DNA from: Acanthosepion esculentum
Taxonomy: Eukaryota > Mollusca > Cephalopoda > Sepiida > Sepiidae
Assembly: GCA_964036315.1 (NCBI GenBank)
Contig: CAXIWW010000817.1
Location: 407,501-471,500, forward strand
Length of the DNA: 64,000 bases
Direction: 5' to 3'
Shown: positions 47,501 through 61,400 of the stretch, one piece after another
How the letters are laid out: every line of letters starts with the position of its first letter
How positions within the stretch are numbered: the stretch's first letter is position 1
Program-made: the position numbers and the translations under genes
The notes under the pieces: generated by a model
Told to the model about the DNA's origin: nothing
Seen by the model: the letters and a program-made list of their open reading frames with translations, nothing else
Database searches by the model: none

Positions 47501-50076
47501 CTGATAGCAAAAGTGCCAACAGCTGATAGCAAAAGTGCCAACAGCACCACATTGCCAACTAGTCCTAGGTATGACTATAAACTACAACTGACAGCAAGGC
47601 TTCTGATAACAAAGCGTCCCAGCTATGAGCAAATAGTGACCCCCCACTAAAAAAAACACTATGAATGTATAAAAATACATGTTTATATAAAAACTTGCGA
47701 ACAACACCAGTTGATAGCAAAAGTGCCAACTGAACCACAGCTGATAGCAAAATTGCCAACAGGTCATAGCAAAAGTGTCAACAGCTGATAGCAAAAGTGC
47801 CAACAGCTGATAGCAAAAGTGCCAACCGCACCACAGTGCCAACTAGTCCTAGGTATGACTATAAACTACATCTGACAGCAAGGCTTCTGATCACAGAGGG
47901 TCCCAGCTATGAGCAAATAGTGACCCCCCACTAAAAAAAAACACTATGAAAGTATAAAAATAGATGTTTATATAAAAACTTGCGAACAACACCAGTTGAT
48001 AGCAAAAGGGCCAACTGCACCACAGCTGATAGCAAAAGTGCCGACAGCTGATAGCAAAAGTGCCAACAGCTGATAGCAAAAGTGCCAACAGTTGATAGCA
48101 AAAGTGCCAACAGCTCATAGCAATAGTGCCAACAGCACCACAGTGCCAACTAGTCCTTGGTATGACTATAAACTACATCTGACAGCAAGGCTTCTGATCA
48201 CAAATTGTGCCAGCTATGAACAAATAGTGACCCCCCACTAAAAAAAACACTACGAAAGTATAAAAATACATGTTTATATAAAAACTTGCGAACAACGCCA
48301 GTTGATAGCAAAAGTGCCAACAGAACCACAGCTGATAGCAAAAGTGCCAACAGCTGATAGCAAAAGTGCCAAACGCTGATAGCAAAAGTGCCAACAGCTG
48401 ATAGCACAAGTGCCAACAGATGATACCAAAAGTGCCAACAGCTGATAGCAAAAGTGCCAACAGCTGATGGCAAACTTGCCAACAGATGATACCAAAAGTG
48501 CCAACAGCTGATACCAAAAGTGCCAAAAGCTGATAGCAAAAGTGCCAACAGCTGATAGCAAAAGTGCCAACAGCTGATAGCAAAAGTGCCAACAGATTAT
48601 ACCAAAGTGCCAACAGCTGATAGCAAAAGTGCCAACAGCTGATTGCACAAGTGCCAACAGCTGATAGCAAAAGTGCCAACAGCTCATAGCAAAAGTGCCA
48701 ACAGCACCACAGTGCCAACTAGTCCTAGGTATGACAATAAACTACATCTGACTGCAAGGCTTCTGATCACAAAGTGTCCCAGCTATGAGCAAATGGTGAC
48801 CCCCCACTAAAAAAAACATTATGAATGTATAAAAATACATGTTTATATAAAAACGTGCGAACAACACCAGTTGATAGCAAAAGGGCAACAGCACCACAGC
48901 TGATAGCAAAAGTGCCAACAGCTGATTGCAAAAGTGCCAACAGCTGATAGCAATAGTGCCAAAAGCACCACAGTGCCAACTAGTCTTGGTATGACTATAA
49001 ACTACATCTGACAGCAAGGCTTCTGATCACAAAGGGTACCAGCTATGAGCAAATAGTGACCCCCCACTAAAAAAAACACTATGAATGTATAAAAATACAT
49101 GTTTATATAAAAACTTGTGAACAACACCAGTTGATAGCAAAAGTGCCAACAGCACCACAGCTGATAGCAAAAGTGCCAACAGCTGATAGCAAAAGTGCCA
49201 ACAGCTGATAGCAAAAGTGTCAACAGCTGATAGCAAAAGTGCCAACAGCACCACAGTGCGAACTAGTCCTAGGTATGACTATAAACTACATCTGACAACA
49301 AGACTTCTGATCACAAAGGTTCCCAGCTTTGAGCAAATAGTGACCCCCCACTAAAAACAAAAACACTATGAAAGTATAAATATATATGTTTTTATAAAAA
49401 CATGCGAACAACACCAGTTGATAGCAAAAGTGAAAACAGCACCACAGCAGATAGCAAAAGTGCCAACAGCTGAGAGCCAAAGTGCCAACAGCACCACAGT
49501 GCCAAATAGTCCTAGGTATGACTATAAACTACATCTGACAGCAAGTCTTCTGATCACAAAGGGTCCCAGCTATGAGCAAATAGTGACGCCCACTAAAAAA
49601 AAACACTATGAATGTATAAAAATACATGTTTATATAAAAAATTGCGAACAACACCAGTTGATAGCAAAAGTGCCAACAGCACCACAGCTGATAGCAAAAG
49701 TGCCAACAGCTGATAGCAAAAGTGCCAACATGTCCTAGGTATGACTATAAACTACATCTGACAGCAAGGGTTCTGATCACAAAGGGTCCAAGCTATGAGC
49801 AAATAGTTACCACCCACTAAAAAAAAACACTATGAAAGTATAAAAATACATGTTTATATAAAAACTTGCGGACAACACCAGTTGATAGCAAAAGTGCCAG
49901 TAGCAACACAGCTGATAGCAAAAGTGCCAACAGCTGACAGCAAAAGTGCCAAGAGCTGATAGCAAAAGTGCCACAGCTGATAGCAAAAGTGCCAACAGCT
50001 GATAACAAAAGTGCCAACAGCTGATAGCAAAAGTGCCAACAGCACCACATTGCCAACTAGTCCTAGGGATGACTAT

Positions 50077-51180
50077 AAACTACATCTGACAGCAACGCTT
50101 CTGATCACAAAGGGTCAAGCTATGAGCAAATAGTGACCCCCAACTAAAAAAAAACACTATGAAAGTATAAAAATACATGTTTATATAAAAACTTGCGAAC
50201 AACACAAGTTGATAGCAAAAGTGCCAACAGCACCACAGCTGACAGCAAAAGTGCCAACAGCTGGAAGCAAAAGTGCGAAGAGCTGATAGCAAAAGTGCCA
50301 ACAGCTGATAGCAAAAGTGCCAACAGCACCACAGTGCCAAATAGTCCTAGGTATGACTATAAACTACATCTGACAGCAAGGCTTCTGATCACAAAGGGTC
50401 CCAGCTATGAGCAAATATTGACCCCCCACTAAAAAAAAAAATCTATGAATGTATACATGTTTATATAAAACTTGCGAACAACACCAGTTGATAGCAAAAG
50501 TGCCAACAGCACCACAGCTGATAGCTAAAGTGCCAACAGCTGATAGCAAAAGTGCCAACAGCTGATACCAAAGTGCGAATAGCTGATAGCAAAAGTGCCA
50601 ACAGCTTATAGCAAAAGTCCCAACAGCGCCACAGTGCCAATTAGTACTAGGTATGACTATAAACTACATCTGACAGCAAGGGTTCTGATCACAAAGGTTC
50701 CCAGCTATGAGCAAATAGTTACCCCCCCTAAAAAAAACACTATCAAAGTATAAAAATACATATTTATATAAAAACTTGCAACACAACACCAGTTGATAGC
50801 AAAAGAGCCAACAGCACCACAGCTGATAGCAAAAGTGCCAACAGCTGATAGCAAAAGTGCCAACAGCTGATAGCAAAATGCCAAAAGCTGATAGCAAAAG
50901 TGCCAACAGCACCACATTGCCAACTAGTGCTAGGTATGACTATAAACTACATATGACTGCAAGGCTTCTTATCACAAAGGGTCCCAGCTATGAGCAAATA
51001 GGGACTCCCACACTAAAAAAAAACACTATGAATGTATAAAAATACATGTTTATATAAAAACTTGCGAACAACACCAGTCTATAGCAAAAGTGCCAACAGC
51101 ACCACAGCTGAATGCAAAAGTGCCAACACCTGACAGCAAAAGTGCCAAGAGCTGATAGCAAAAGTGCCAACAGCTGATAG
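50077..51180 (-). repeat. 1418-bp-offset duplication, copy 1
   Basis: This matches 51495 to about 52600 at offsets of 1418-1420. Shared markers are CAAAGGGTCAAGCTATGAG (a spacer with bases lost), TATACATGTTTATATAAAACTTG and GAATAGCTGATAGC. It stops at 51180 in an odd joint, CTGCCAACAAAAAAAAGC, that copy 2 lacks. Confidence 0.88.
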
Positions 51181-51494
51181 CTGCCAACAAAAAAAAGCAC
51201 CACATTGCCAACTAGTCCTAGGTATGACTATAAACTACATCTGACAGCAAGGCTTCTGACCACAAAGGGTCCCAGCTATGAGCAAATAGTGACCCCCCAC
51301 TAAAAAAAAACACTATGAATGTATAAAAATACATGTTTATGTAAAAATTTGCGAACAACACCAGTTGATAGCAAAAGTGCCAACAGCACCACAGCTGATA
51401 GCAAAAGTGCCAACAGCTGATAGCAAAAGTGCCAACAGCTGATAGCAAAAGTGCCAACTGCACCACATTGCCAACTAGTCCTAGGTATGACAAT

Positions 51495-52600
51495 AAACTA
51501 CATCTGACAGCAACGCTTCTGATCACAAAGGGTCAAGCTATGAGCAAATAGTGACCCCCCACTAAAAAAAAACACTATGAAAGTATAAAAATACATGTTT
51601 ATATAAAAACTTGCGAACAACACAAGTTGATAGCAAAAGTGCCAACAGCACCACAGCTGATAGCAAAAGTGCCAACAGCTGGTAGCAAAAGTGCGAAGAG
51701 CTGATAGCAAAAGTGCCAACAGCTGATAGCAAAAGTGCCAACAGCACCACAGTGCCAAATAGTCCTAGGTATGACTATAAACTACATCTGACAGCAAGGC
51801 TTCTGATCTCAAAGGGTCCCAGTTATGAGCAAATATTGACCCCCCACTAAAAAAAAAAATCTATGAATGTATACATGTTTATATAAAACTTGCGAACAAC
51901 ACCAGTTGATAGCAAAAGTGCCAACAGCACCACAGCTGATAGCTAAAGTGCCAACAGCTGATAGCAAAAGTGCCAACAGCTGATACCAAAGTGCGAATAG
52001 CTGATAGCAAATGTGCCAACAGCTTATAGCAAAAGTCCCAACAGCGCCACAGTGCCAATTAGTCCTAGGTATGACTATAAACTACATCTGACAGCAAGGG
52101 TTCTGATCACAAAGGTTCCCAGCTATGAGCAAATAGTTACCCCCCCTAAAAAAAAAACACTATGAAAGTATAAAAAAACATATTTATATAAAAACTTGCG
52201 AACAACACCAGTTGATAGCAAAAGTGCCAACAGCACCACAGCTGATAGCAAAAGTGCCAACAGCTGATAGCAAAAGTGCCAACAGCTGATAGCAAAATGC
52301 CAAAAGCTGATAGCAAAAGTGCCAACAGCACCACATTGCCAACTAGTGCTAGGTATGACTATAAACTACATATGACTGCAAGGCTTCTTATCACAAAGGG
52401 TCCCAGCTATGAGCAAATAGGGACTCCCACACTAAAAAAAAAACACTATGAATGTATAAAAATACATGTTTATATAAAAACTTGCGAACAACACCAGTCT
52501 ATAGCAAAAGTGCCAACAGCACGACAGCTGAATGCAAAAGTGCCAACACCTGACAGCAAAAGTGCCAAGAGCTGATAGCAAAAGTGCCAACAGCTGATAG
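51495..52600 (-). repeat. 1418-bp-offset duplication, copy 2
   Basis: This is the second copy of 50077-51180, separated from it by one ordinary unit (about 51198-51494). It runs on into regular monomers where copy 1 breaks off, so copy 2 probably keeps the older arrangement. Confidence 0.87.
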
Positions 52601-53092
52601 CAAAAGTGCCAACAGCTGATAGCAAAAGTGCCAACAGCTGATAGCAAAAGTGCCAACAGCTGATTGCAATAGTGCCAACAGCACCACAGTGCCAACTAGT
52701 CCTAGGTATGACTATGAACTACATCTGACAGCAAGGCTTCTGATCACAAAGGGTCCCAGCTATGAGCAAATAGTAACCCTCCACCTAAAAAAAAACATTA
52801 TGAAAGTATAAAAATACATCTTTATATAAAAACTTGCGAAGAACACCAGTTGATAGCAAAAGTGCCAACAGCACCACAGCTGATAGCAAAAGTGCCAACA
52901 GCTGATAGCAAAAGTGCCAACAGCTGATAGCAAAAGAGCCAACAGTACCACAAAGCGAACTAGTACTTGGTATGACTATAAACTACATCTGACAACAAGA
53001 CTTCTGATCACAAAGGGTCCCACCTATGAGCAAAGAGTGACCCCCCCCAACTAAAAACAAGAAACACTATGAAAGTATAAAAATACATGTTA

Positions 53093-55036
53093 ATATAAAA
53101 ACTTGCGAACAACACCAGTTGATAGCAAAAGTGCCAACAGCACCACAGCTGATAGCAAAAGTCCCAACAACTGATAGCAAAAGTGACAAAAGCTGATAGC
53201 AAAAGTGCCAACAGCACCACAATGCCAACTAGTCCTAGGTATGACTACATCTGACAGCAAGGCTTCTGATCACAAAGGGTCCCAGCTATGAGCAAATATT
53301 TACCCCCCACTAAAAAAAAAACATTATGAAAGTATAAAAATACATGTTTATATAAAAACTTGCGAACAACACCAGTTGATAGCAAAAATGCAAACAGCAC
53401 AACAGCTGATAGCAAAAGTGCCAACAGCTGATAGCAAAAGTGCCAAGAGCTGATAGCAAAAGTGCCAAAAGCTGATAGCAAAAGTGACAACAGCACCACA
53501 TTGCCAACTAGTCCTAGGTATGACAATAAACTACATCTGACAGCAAGGCTTCTGATCACTAAGGGTCCCAGCTATGAGCAAATAGTGAACCCACACTAAA
53601 AAAAAAACTCTATGAATGTATAAAAATATATGTTTTTATAAAAACTTGCGAACAACAACAGTTGATAGCAAAAGTACCAACAGCAACACAGCTGATAGCA
53701 AAAGTGCCAACAGCTGATAGCAAAAGTGCCAACAGCTGATACCAAAAGTGCCAACAGCTGATAGCAAAAGTGCCAACAGCTGATACCAAAAGTGCCAACA
53801 GCTGATAGCAAAAGTGCCAACTATCTATGGTATGACTATAAACTACATCTGACAGCAAGGCTTCTGATCACAAAGGGTCCCAGCTATGAGCAAATAGTGG
53901 CCCCCCACTAAAAAAAAAACACTATGAAAGTATAAAAATACATGTTTATATAAAAACTTGCGAACAACACCAGTTGATAGCAAAACTGCCAACAGGACCA
54001 CAGATTATAGCAAAAGTGCCAACAGCTGATAGCAAAAGTGACAACAGCTGATAGCAAAAGTGCCAACAGCTGATAGCAAAAGTGCCAACAGCACCACATT
54101 GCCAACTAGTCCTAGGTATGACAATAAACTACATCTGACAGCAAGGCTTCTGAACACTAAGGGTCCCATCTATGAGCAAATAGTGACCTCCCACTAAAAA
54201 AAAAAACACTATGAATGTATATAAATACATGTTTATATAAAAACTTGCGAACAAAAACAGTTGATAGCAAAAGTGCCAACAGCACCACAGCTGATAGCAA
54301 GAGTGCCAACAGCTGATAGCAAAAGTGCCAACAGCTGATAACCAAAGTTACAACAGCTGATAGCAAAAGTGCCAACAGCTGATAGCAAAAGTGCCAACAG
54401 CACCCCATTGCCAAATAGTCCTAGGTATGAATATAAACTATATCTGACAGCAAGGCTTCTGATCACAAAGGGTCCCAGCTATGAGCAAATAGTGACCCGC
54501 CACTGAAAAAAAAACACTATGAATGTATAAAAATACATGTTTTTATAAAAACTTGCGAACAACACCAGTTGATAGCAAAAGTGCCAACAGCACCACATCT
54601 GATAGCAAAAGTGCCAACAGCTGATAGCAAAAGTGCCAACAGCACCACATTGCCAACTAGTCCTAGGTATGACAATAAACTACATCTGACAGAAAGGCTT
54701 CTGATCACAAAGGGTCCCAACTATGAGCAAATAGTGACCCCCCACTGAAAAAAAACTCTATGAATGTATAAAAATACATGTTTATATAAAAACTTGCGAA
54801 CAACACCAGTTGATAGCAAAAGTGCCAACAGCAACATAGCTGATAGCAAATGTGCCAACAGCTGATAGCAAAAGTGCCAACAGTTGATAGCAAAAGTGCC
54901 AACAGCACCACAGTGCCAACTAGTCCTAGGTATGACTATAAACTACATCTGACAACAAGACAAAGGGTCCCAGCTATGAGCAAATAGTGACCCCCCACTA
55001 AAAAAAAACTCTATGAATGTATAAAAATACATGTTT
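53093..55036 (-). repeat. 1944-bp tandem duplication, copy 1
   Basis: This is followed directly by a copy at 55037 to about 56979, at offset 1944, then 1943 after a change in an A run. It spans about seven units. Private deletions shared by both copies include GGTATGACTACATCTG (7 bp lost) and GCCAACTATCTATGG (monomer joined to spacer). Confidence 0.92.
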
Positions 55037-56979
55037 ATATAAAAACTTGCGAACAACACCAGTTGATAGCAAAAGTGCCAACAGCACCACAGCTGATAGC
55101 AAAAGTCCCAACAACTGATAGCAAAAGTGACAAAAGCTGATAGCAAAAGTGCCAACAGCACCACAATGCCAACTAGTCCTAGGTATGACTACATCTGACA
55201 GCAAGGCTTCTGATCACAAAGGGTCCCAGCTATGAGCAAATATTTACCCCCCACTAAAAAAAAAACATTATGAAAGTATAAAAATACATGTTTATATAAA
55301 AACTTGCGAACAACACCAGTTGATAGCAAAAATGCAAACAGCACAACAGCTGATAGCAAAAGTGCCAACAGCTGATAGCAAAAGTGCCAAGAGCTGATAG
55401 CAAAAGTGCCAAAAGCTGATAGCAAAAGTGACAACAGCACCACATTGCCAACTAGTCCTAGGTATGACAATAAACTACATCTGACAGCAAGGCTTCTGAT
55501 CACTAAGGGTCCCAGCTATGAGCAAATAGTGAACCCACACTAAAAAAAAAACTCTATGAATGTATAAAAATATATGTTTTTATAAAAACTTGCGAACAAC
55601 AACAGTTGATAGCAAAAGTACCAACAGCAACACAGCTGATAGCAAAAGTGCCAACAGCTGATAGCAAAAGTGCCAACAGCTGATACCAAAAGTGCCAACA
55701 GCTGATAGCAAAAGTGCCAACAGCTGATACCAAAAGTGCCAACAGCTGATAGCAAAAGTGCCAACTATCTATGGTATGACTATAAACTACATCTGACAGC
55801 AAGGCTTCTGATCACAAAGGGTCCCAGCTATGAGCAAATAGTGGCCCCCCACTAAAAAAAAAACACTATGAAAGTATAAAAATACATGTTTATATAAAAA
55901 CTTGCGAACAACACCAGTTGATAGCAAAACTGCCAACAGGACCACAGATTATAGCAAAAGTGCCAACAGCTGATAGCAAAAGTGACAACAGCTGATAGCA
56001 AAAGTGCCAACAGCTGATAGCAAAAGTGCCAACAGCACCACATTGCCAACTAGTCCTAGGTATGACAATAAACTACATCTGACAGCAAGGCTTCTGAACA
56101 CTAAGGGTCCCAGCTATGAGCAAATAGTGACCTCCCACTAAAAAAAAAACACTATGAATGTATATAAATACATGTTTATATAAAAACTTGCGAACAAAAA
56201 CAGTTGATAGCAAAAGTGCCAACAGCACCACAGCTGATAGCAAGAGTGCCAACAGCTGATAGCAAAAGTGCCAACAGCTGATAACCAAAGTTACAACAGC
56301 TGATAGCAAAAGTGCCAACAGCTGATAGCAAAAGTGCCAACAGCACCACATTGCCAAATAGTCCTAGGTATGAATATAAACTATATCTGACAGCAAGGCT
56401 TCTGATCACAAAGGGTCCCAGCTATGAGCAAATAGTGACCCGCCACTGAAAAAAAAACACTATGAATGTATAAAAATACATGTTTTTATAAAAACTTGCG
56501 AACAACACCAGTTGATAGCAAAAGTGCCAACAGCACCACATCTGATAGCAAAAGTGCCAACAGCTGATAGCAAAAGTGCCAACAGCACCACATTGCCAAC
56601 TAGTCCTAGGTATGACAATAAACTACATCTGACAGAAAGGCTTCTGATCACAAAGGGTCCCAACTATGAGCAAATAGTGACCCCCCACTGAAAAAAAACT
56701 CTATGAATGTATAAAAATACATGTTTATATAAAAACTTGCGAACAACACCAGTTGATAGCAAAAGTGCCAACAGCAACATAGCTGATAGCAAATGTGCCA
56801 ACAGCTGATAGCAAAAGTGCCAACAGTTGATAGCAAAAGTGCCAACAGCACCACAGTGCCAACTAGTCCTAGGTATGACTATAAACTACATCTGACAACA
56901 AGACAAAGGGTCCCAGCTATGAGCAAATAGTGACCCCCCACTAAAAAAAAACTCTATGAATGTATAAAAATACATGTTT
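55037..56979 (-). repeat. 1944-bp tandem duplication, copy 2
   Basis: This is the second copy of 53093-55036. Similarity to the start of the next repeat continues to about 57029, where CAGCACCACAG becomes CAGCATCACAG and the units diverge. Each copy also holds the marker GACAACAAGACAAAGGG, a 10-bp spacer deletion (54953 and 56897 regions). Confidence 0.9.
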
Positions 56980-58449
56980 ATATAAAAACTTGCGAACAAC
57001 ACCAGTTGATAGCAAAAGTGCCAACAGCATCACAGCTGATAGCAAAAGTGACAACAGCTGATAGCAAAAGTGCCAACAGATGATAGCAAAAGTGCCAACA
57101 GCTGATAGCAAATGTGCCAACATCTGATAGCAAAAGTTCCAACATCACCACAGTGCCAACTAGTCCTAGGTATAATTATAAACTACATCTGACAGCAAGG
57201 CTTCTGACCACAAAGGGTCCCAGCTATGAGCAAAGAGTGACCCCCCACTAAAAAAAAACTCTATGAATGTATAAAAATACATGTTTATATAAAAACTTGC
57301 GAACAACACCAGTTGATAGCAAAAGTGCCAACAGCACCACAGCTGATAGCAAAAGTGCCAAGAGCTGATAGCAAAAGTGCCAAGAGCTGATAGCAAAAGT
57401 GCCAAGAGCTGATAGCAATTTTCCAACAGTTGATAGCAAAAGTGCCAACAGCACCACATTGCCAACTAGTCCTAGGTATGACTATAAACTACATCTGACA
57501 ACAAGACTTCTGATCACAAAGGGTCCCAGCTATGAGCAAATAGTGACCCCCCACTAAAAACAAAAAACACTATGTAAGTATAAAAATACATGTTTATATA
57601 AAAACTTGCGAACAACACCAGTTGATAGCAAAAGTGCCAACAGCACCACAGCTGATAGCAAAAGTGCCAACAACTGATAGCAAAAGTGCCAACAGCTGAT
57701 AGCAAAAGTGCCAACAGCACCACATTGCCAACCAATCCTAGGTATGACTATAAACTACATCTGACAGCAGGGCTACTGATCACAAAGGGTCCCAGCTATG
57801 AGCAAATAGTGGCCCCCCAATAAAAAAAACACTATGAATGTATAAAATACATGTTTATATAAAAACTTGCGAACAACTCCAGTTGATAGCAAAAGTGCCA
57901 ACAGCACCACAGCTGATAGCAAAAGTGCCAACAGCTGATAGCAAAAGTGCCAACAGCTGATAGCAAAAGTGCCAACAGCACCACAGTGCCAACTAGTCCT
58001 AGGTATGATTATAAACTACATCTGACAGCAAGGCTTCTGATCACAACGGGTCCCAGTTATGAGCAAATAGTGACCCCCCACTAAAGAAAAAACACTATGA
58101 AAGTATAAAAATAGATGTTTATATAAAAACTTGCGAACACCAGTTGATAGCAAAAGTGATAACAGCACCACAGCTGATAGCAAAAGTGCCAACAGCTGAT
58201 AGCAAAAGTGCCAACAGCTGATAGCAAAGTGCCAAAAGCTGATAGCAAAATTGCCAACAGCTGATAGCAAAAGTGCCAACAGCTGATAGCAAAAGTGCAA
58301 ACAGCTGATAGCAAAAGTGCCAACAGCTGATAGCAAAAGTGCCAACAGCTGATAGCAAAAGTGCCAACAGCACCACAGTGCCAACTAGTCCTAGGTATGA
58401 CTATAAACTACATCTGACAGCAAGGCTTCTGATCACAAAGGGTCCCAGC

Positions 58450-61400
58450 TATGAGCAAATAGTTACCCCCCACTAAAAAAAACACTATGAAAGTATAAAA
58501 ATACATGTTTATATAAAAACTTGCGAACAACACCAGTTGATAGCAAAAGTGCGAACAGCACCACGGCTGATAGCAAAAGTGCCAACAGCTGATAGCAAAA
58601 GTGCCAACAGCTGATAGCAAAAGTGACAACAGCACAACAGTGCCAACTAGTCCTAGGTATGACTATAAACTACATCCGACAGCAAGGCTTCTGATCACAA
58701 AGGGTCCCAGCGATGAGCAAATAGTGACCCCCCACTAAAAAAAACACTATGAAAGCATAAAAATACATGTTTATATAAAAACTTGCGAACAACACCAGTT
58801 GATAACAAAAGTGCCAACAGCACCACAGGTGATAGCAAAAGTGTCAACAGCTGATACCAAAAGTGCCAAAAGCTGATATCAAAATTCCCAACAGCTGATA
58901 GCAAAAGTGCCAACAGCTGATAGCAAAAGTGACAACAGCTGATACCAAAAGTTCCAACAGCTGATACCAAAAGTGTCAACAGCTGATAGCTGAAGTGCCA
59001 ACAGCTGATAGCCAAAGTGCAAACAGCTGATAGCAAAAGTGCCAACAGCTGATACCAAAAGTGCAAACAGCTGATAGCAAATGTGCCAACAGCTGATAGC
59101 AAAAGTGCCAACAGCACCACAGTGCCAACTAGTCCTATGTATGACTATAAACTACATCTGACAGCAAGTCTTCTGATCACAAAGGGTCCCAGCTATGAGC
59201 AAATAGTGACCCCCACTAAAAAAAAAACACTATGAAAGTATAAAAGTACATGTTTATATAAAAACTTGCGAACAACCCCAGTTGATAGCAAAAGTGCCAA
59301 CAGCACCACAGCTGATAGCAAAAGTGCCAACAGCTGATAGCAAAAGTGCCAACAGCACCACATTGCCAACTAGTCCAAGGTATGACTATAAACTACATCT
59401 GACAGCAAGGCTTCTGATAACAAAGGGTCCCAGCTATGAGCAAATAGTGACCTCCCACTAAAAAAAAAACACTATGAATGTATAAAAATACATGTTTATA
59501 TAAAAACTGACAGTTGATAGCAAAAGTGCAAACAGCACCACAGCTGATAGCAAAAGTGCCAACAGCTGATAGCAAAAGTGCCAACAACTGATAGTAAAAG
59601 TGCCAACAGCACCACAGTGCCAACTAGTACTAGGTATGACTATAAACTACATCTGACAGCAAGGCTTCGGATCACAAAGGGTCCCAGCTACGAGCAAATA
59701 GTGACCCCCCCTTAAAAAAACATTATGAAAGTATAAAAATATATGTTTATATAAAAACTTGCGAAGAACAACAGTTGATAGCAAAAGTGCCAACAGCACC
59801 ACAGCTGATAGAAAAAGTGCCAACAGCTGATAGCAAAAGTGCCAACAGCTGATAGCAAAAGTGCCAACAGCTGATAGCAAAAGTGCCAACAGCTGATAGC
59901 AAAAGTGCCAACAGCACCACAGTGCCAAATTGTCCTAGGTATGATTATAAAGAACATCTGACAGCAAGGCTTCTGATCACAAAGGGTCCCAGCTATGAGC
60001 AAATAGTTACCCCCCCACTAAAAAAAAACACTATGAAAGTATAAAAATACATGTTTATATAAAAACTTGCGAACAACCCCAGTTGATAGCAAAAGTGCAA
60101 ACAGCACCACAGCTGATAGCAAAAGTGCCAACAGCTGATAAAAAAAGTGCCAACAGCTGATAGCAAAAGTGCCAAAAGCTGATAGCAAAATTGCCAACAG
60201 CTGATAGCAAAAGTGCCAACAGCTGATGGCAAAAGTGCCAACAGATGATAGCAAAAGTGCCAACAGCTGATAGCAAAAGTGACAAAAGCTGATAGCAAAA
60301 GTGCCAACAGCTGATAGCAAAAGTGCCAAAAGCTGATAGCAAATGTGCCAAACGCTGATAGCAAAAGTGCCAACAGCTGATAGCGAAAGTGCCAACATCT
60401 GATACCAAAGCTGCCAACAGCTGATAGAAAAAGTGCCAACAGCACCACAGTGCCAATTAGTCCTAGGTATGACTATAAACTACATCTGACAGCAATACTT
60501 CTGATCACAAAGGGTCCCAGCTATGAGCAAATAGTGACCCCCCACTAAAAAAAATACACACTATGAAAGTATAAAAATACATGTTTATATAAAAACTTGC
60601 GAACAACACCAGTTGATAGCAAATGTGCCAAAAGCACCACAGCTGATACCAAAAGTGCCAATAGCTGATAGCAAAAGTGCCAACAGCACCACATTGCAAA
60701 CTAGTCCAAGGTATGACTATAAACTACATCTGACAGCAAGGCTTCTGATCACAAAGGGTCCCAGCTATGAGCAAATAGTTACCCCCCACTAAAAAAAAAC
60801 ACTATGAAAGTATAAAAATACATGTTTATATAAAAACTTGCGAACAACACCAGTTGATAGCAAAAGTGCAAACAGCACCACAGCTGATAGCAAAAGTGCC
60901 AACAGCTGATAGCAAAAGTGCCAACAGCTGATAGCAAAAGTGCCAACAGCTGATAGCAAAAGTGACAACAGCACAACAGTGCCAACTAGTCCTAGGTATG
61001 ACTATAAACTACATCCGACAGCAAGGCTTCTGATCACCAAGGTTCCCAGCTATGAGCAAATAGTGAGCCCCTACTAAAAAAAAACAACATGAAAGTATAA
61101 AAATACATGTTTATATAAAAACTTGCGAACAACACCAGTTGATAACAAAAGTGCCAACAGCACCACAGCTGATAGCAAAAGTGCCAACAGCTGATAGCAA
61201 AATTGCCAACAACTGATAGCAAAAGTGCCAACAGCTGATAGCAAAAGTGCCAACAGCTGATACCAAAAGTGCCAAAAGCTGATATCAAAAGTGCCAACGG
61301 CTGATAGCTGAAGTGCCAACAACTGATAGCAAAAGTGCAAACAGCTGATAGCAAAAGTGCCAACAGCTGATACCAAAAGTGCAAACAGCTGATAGCAAAA

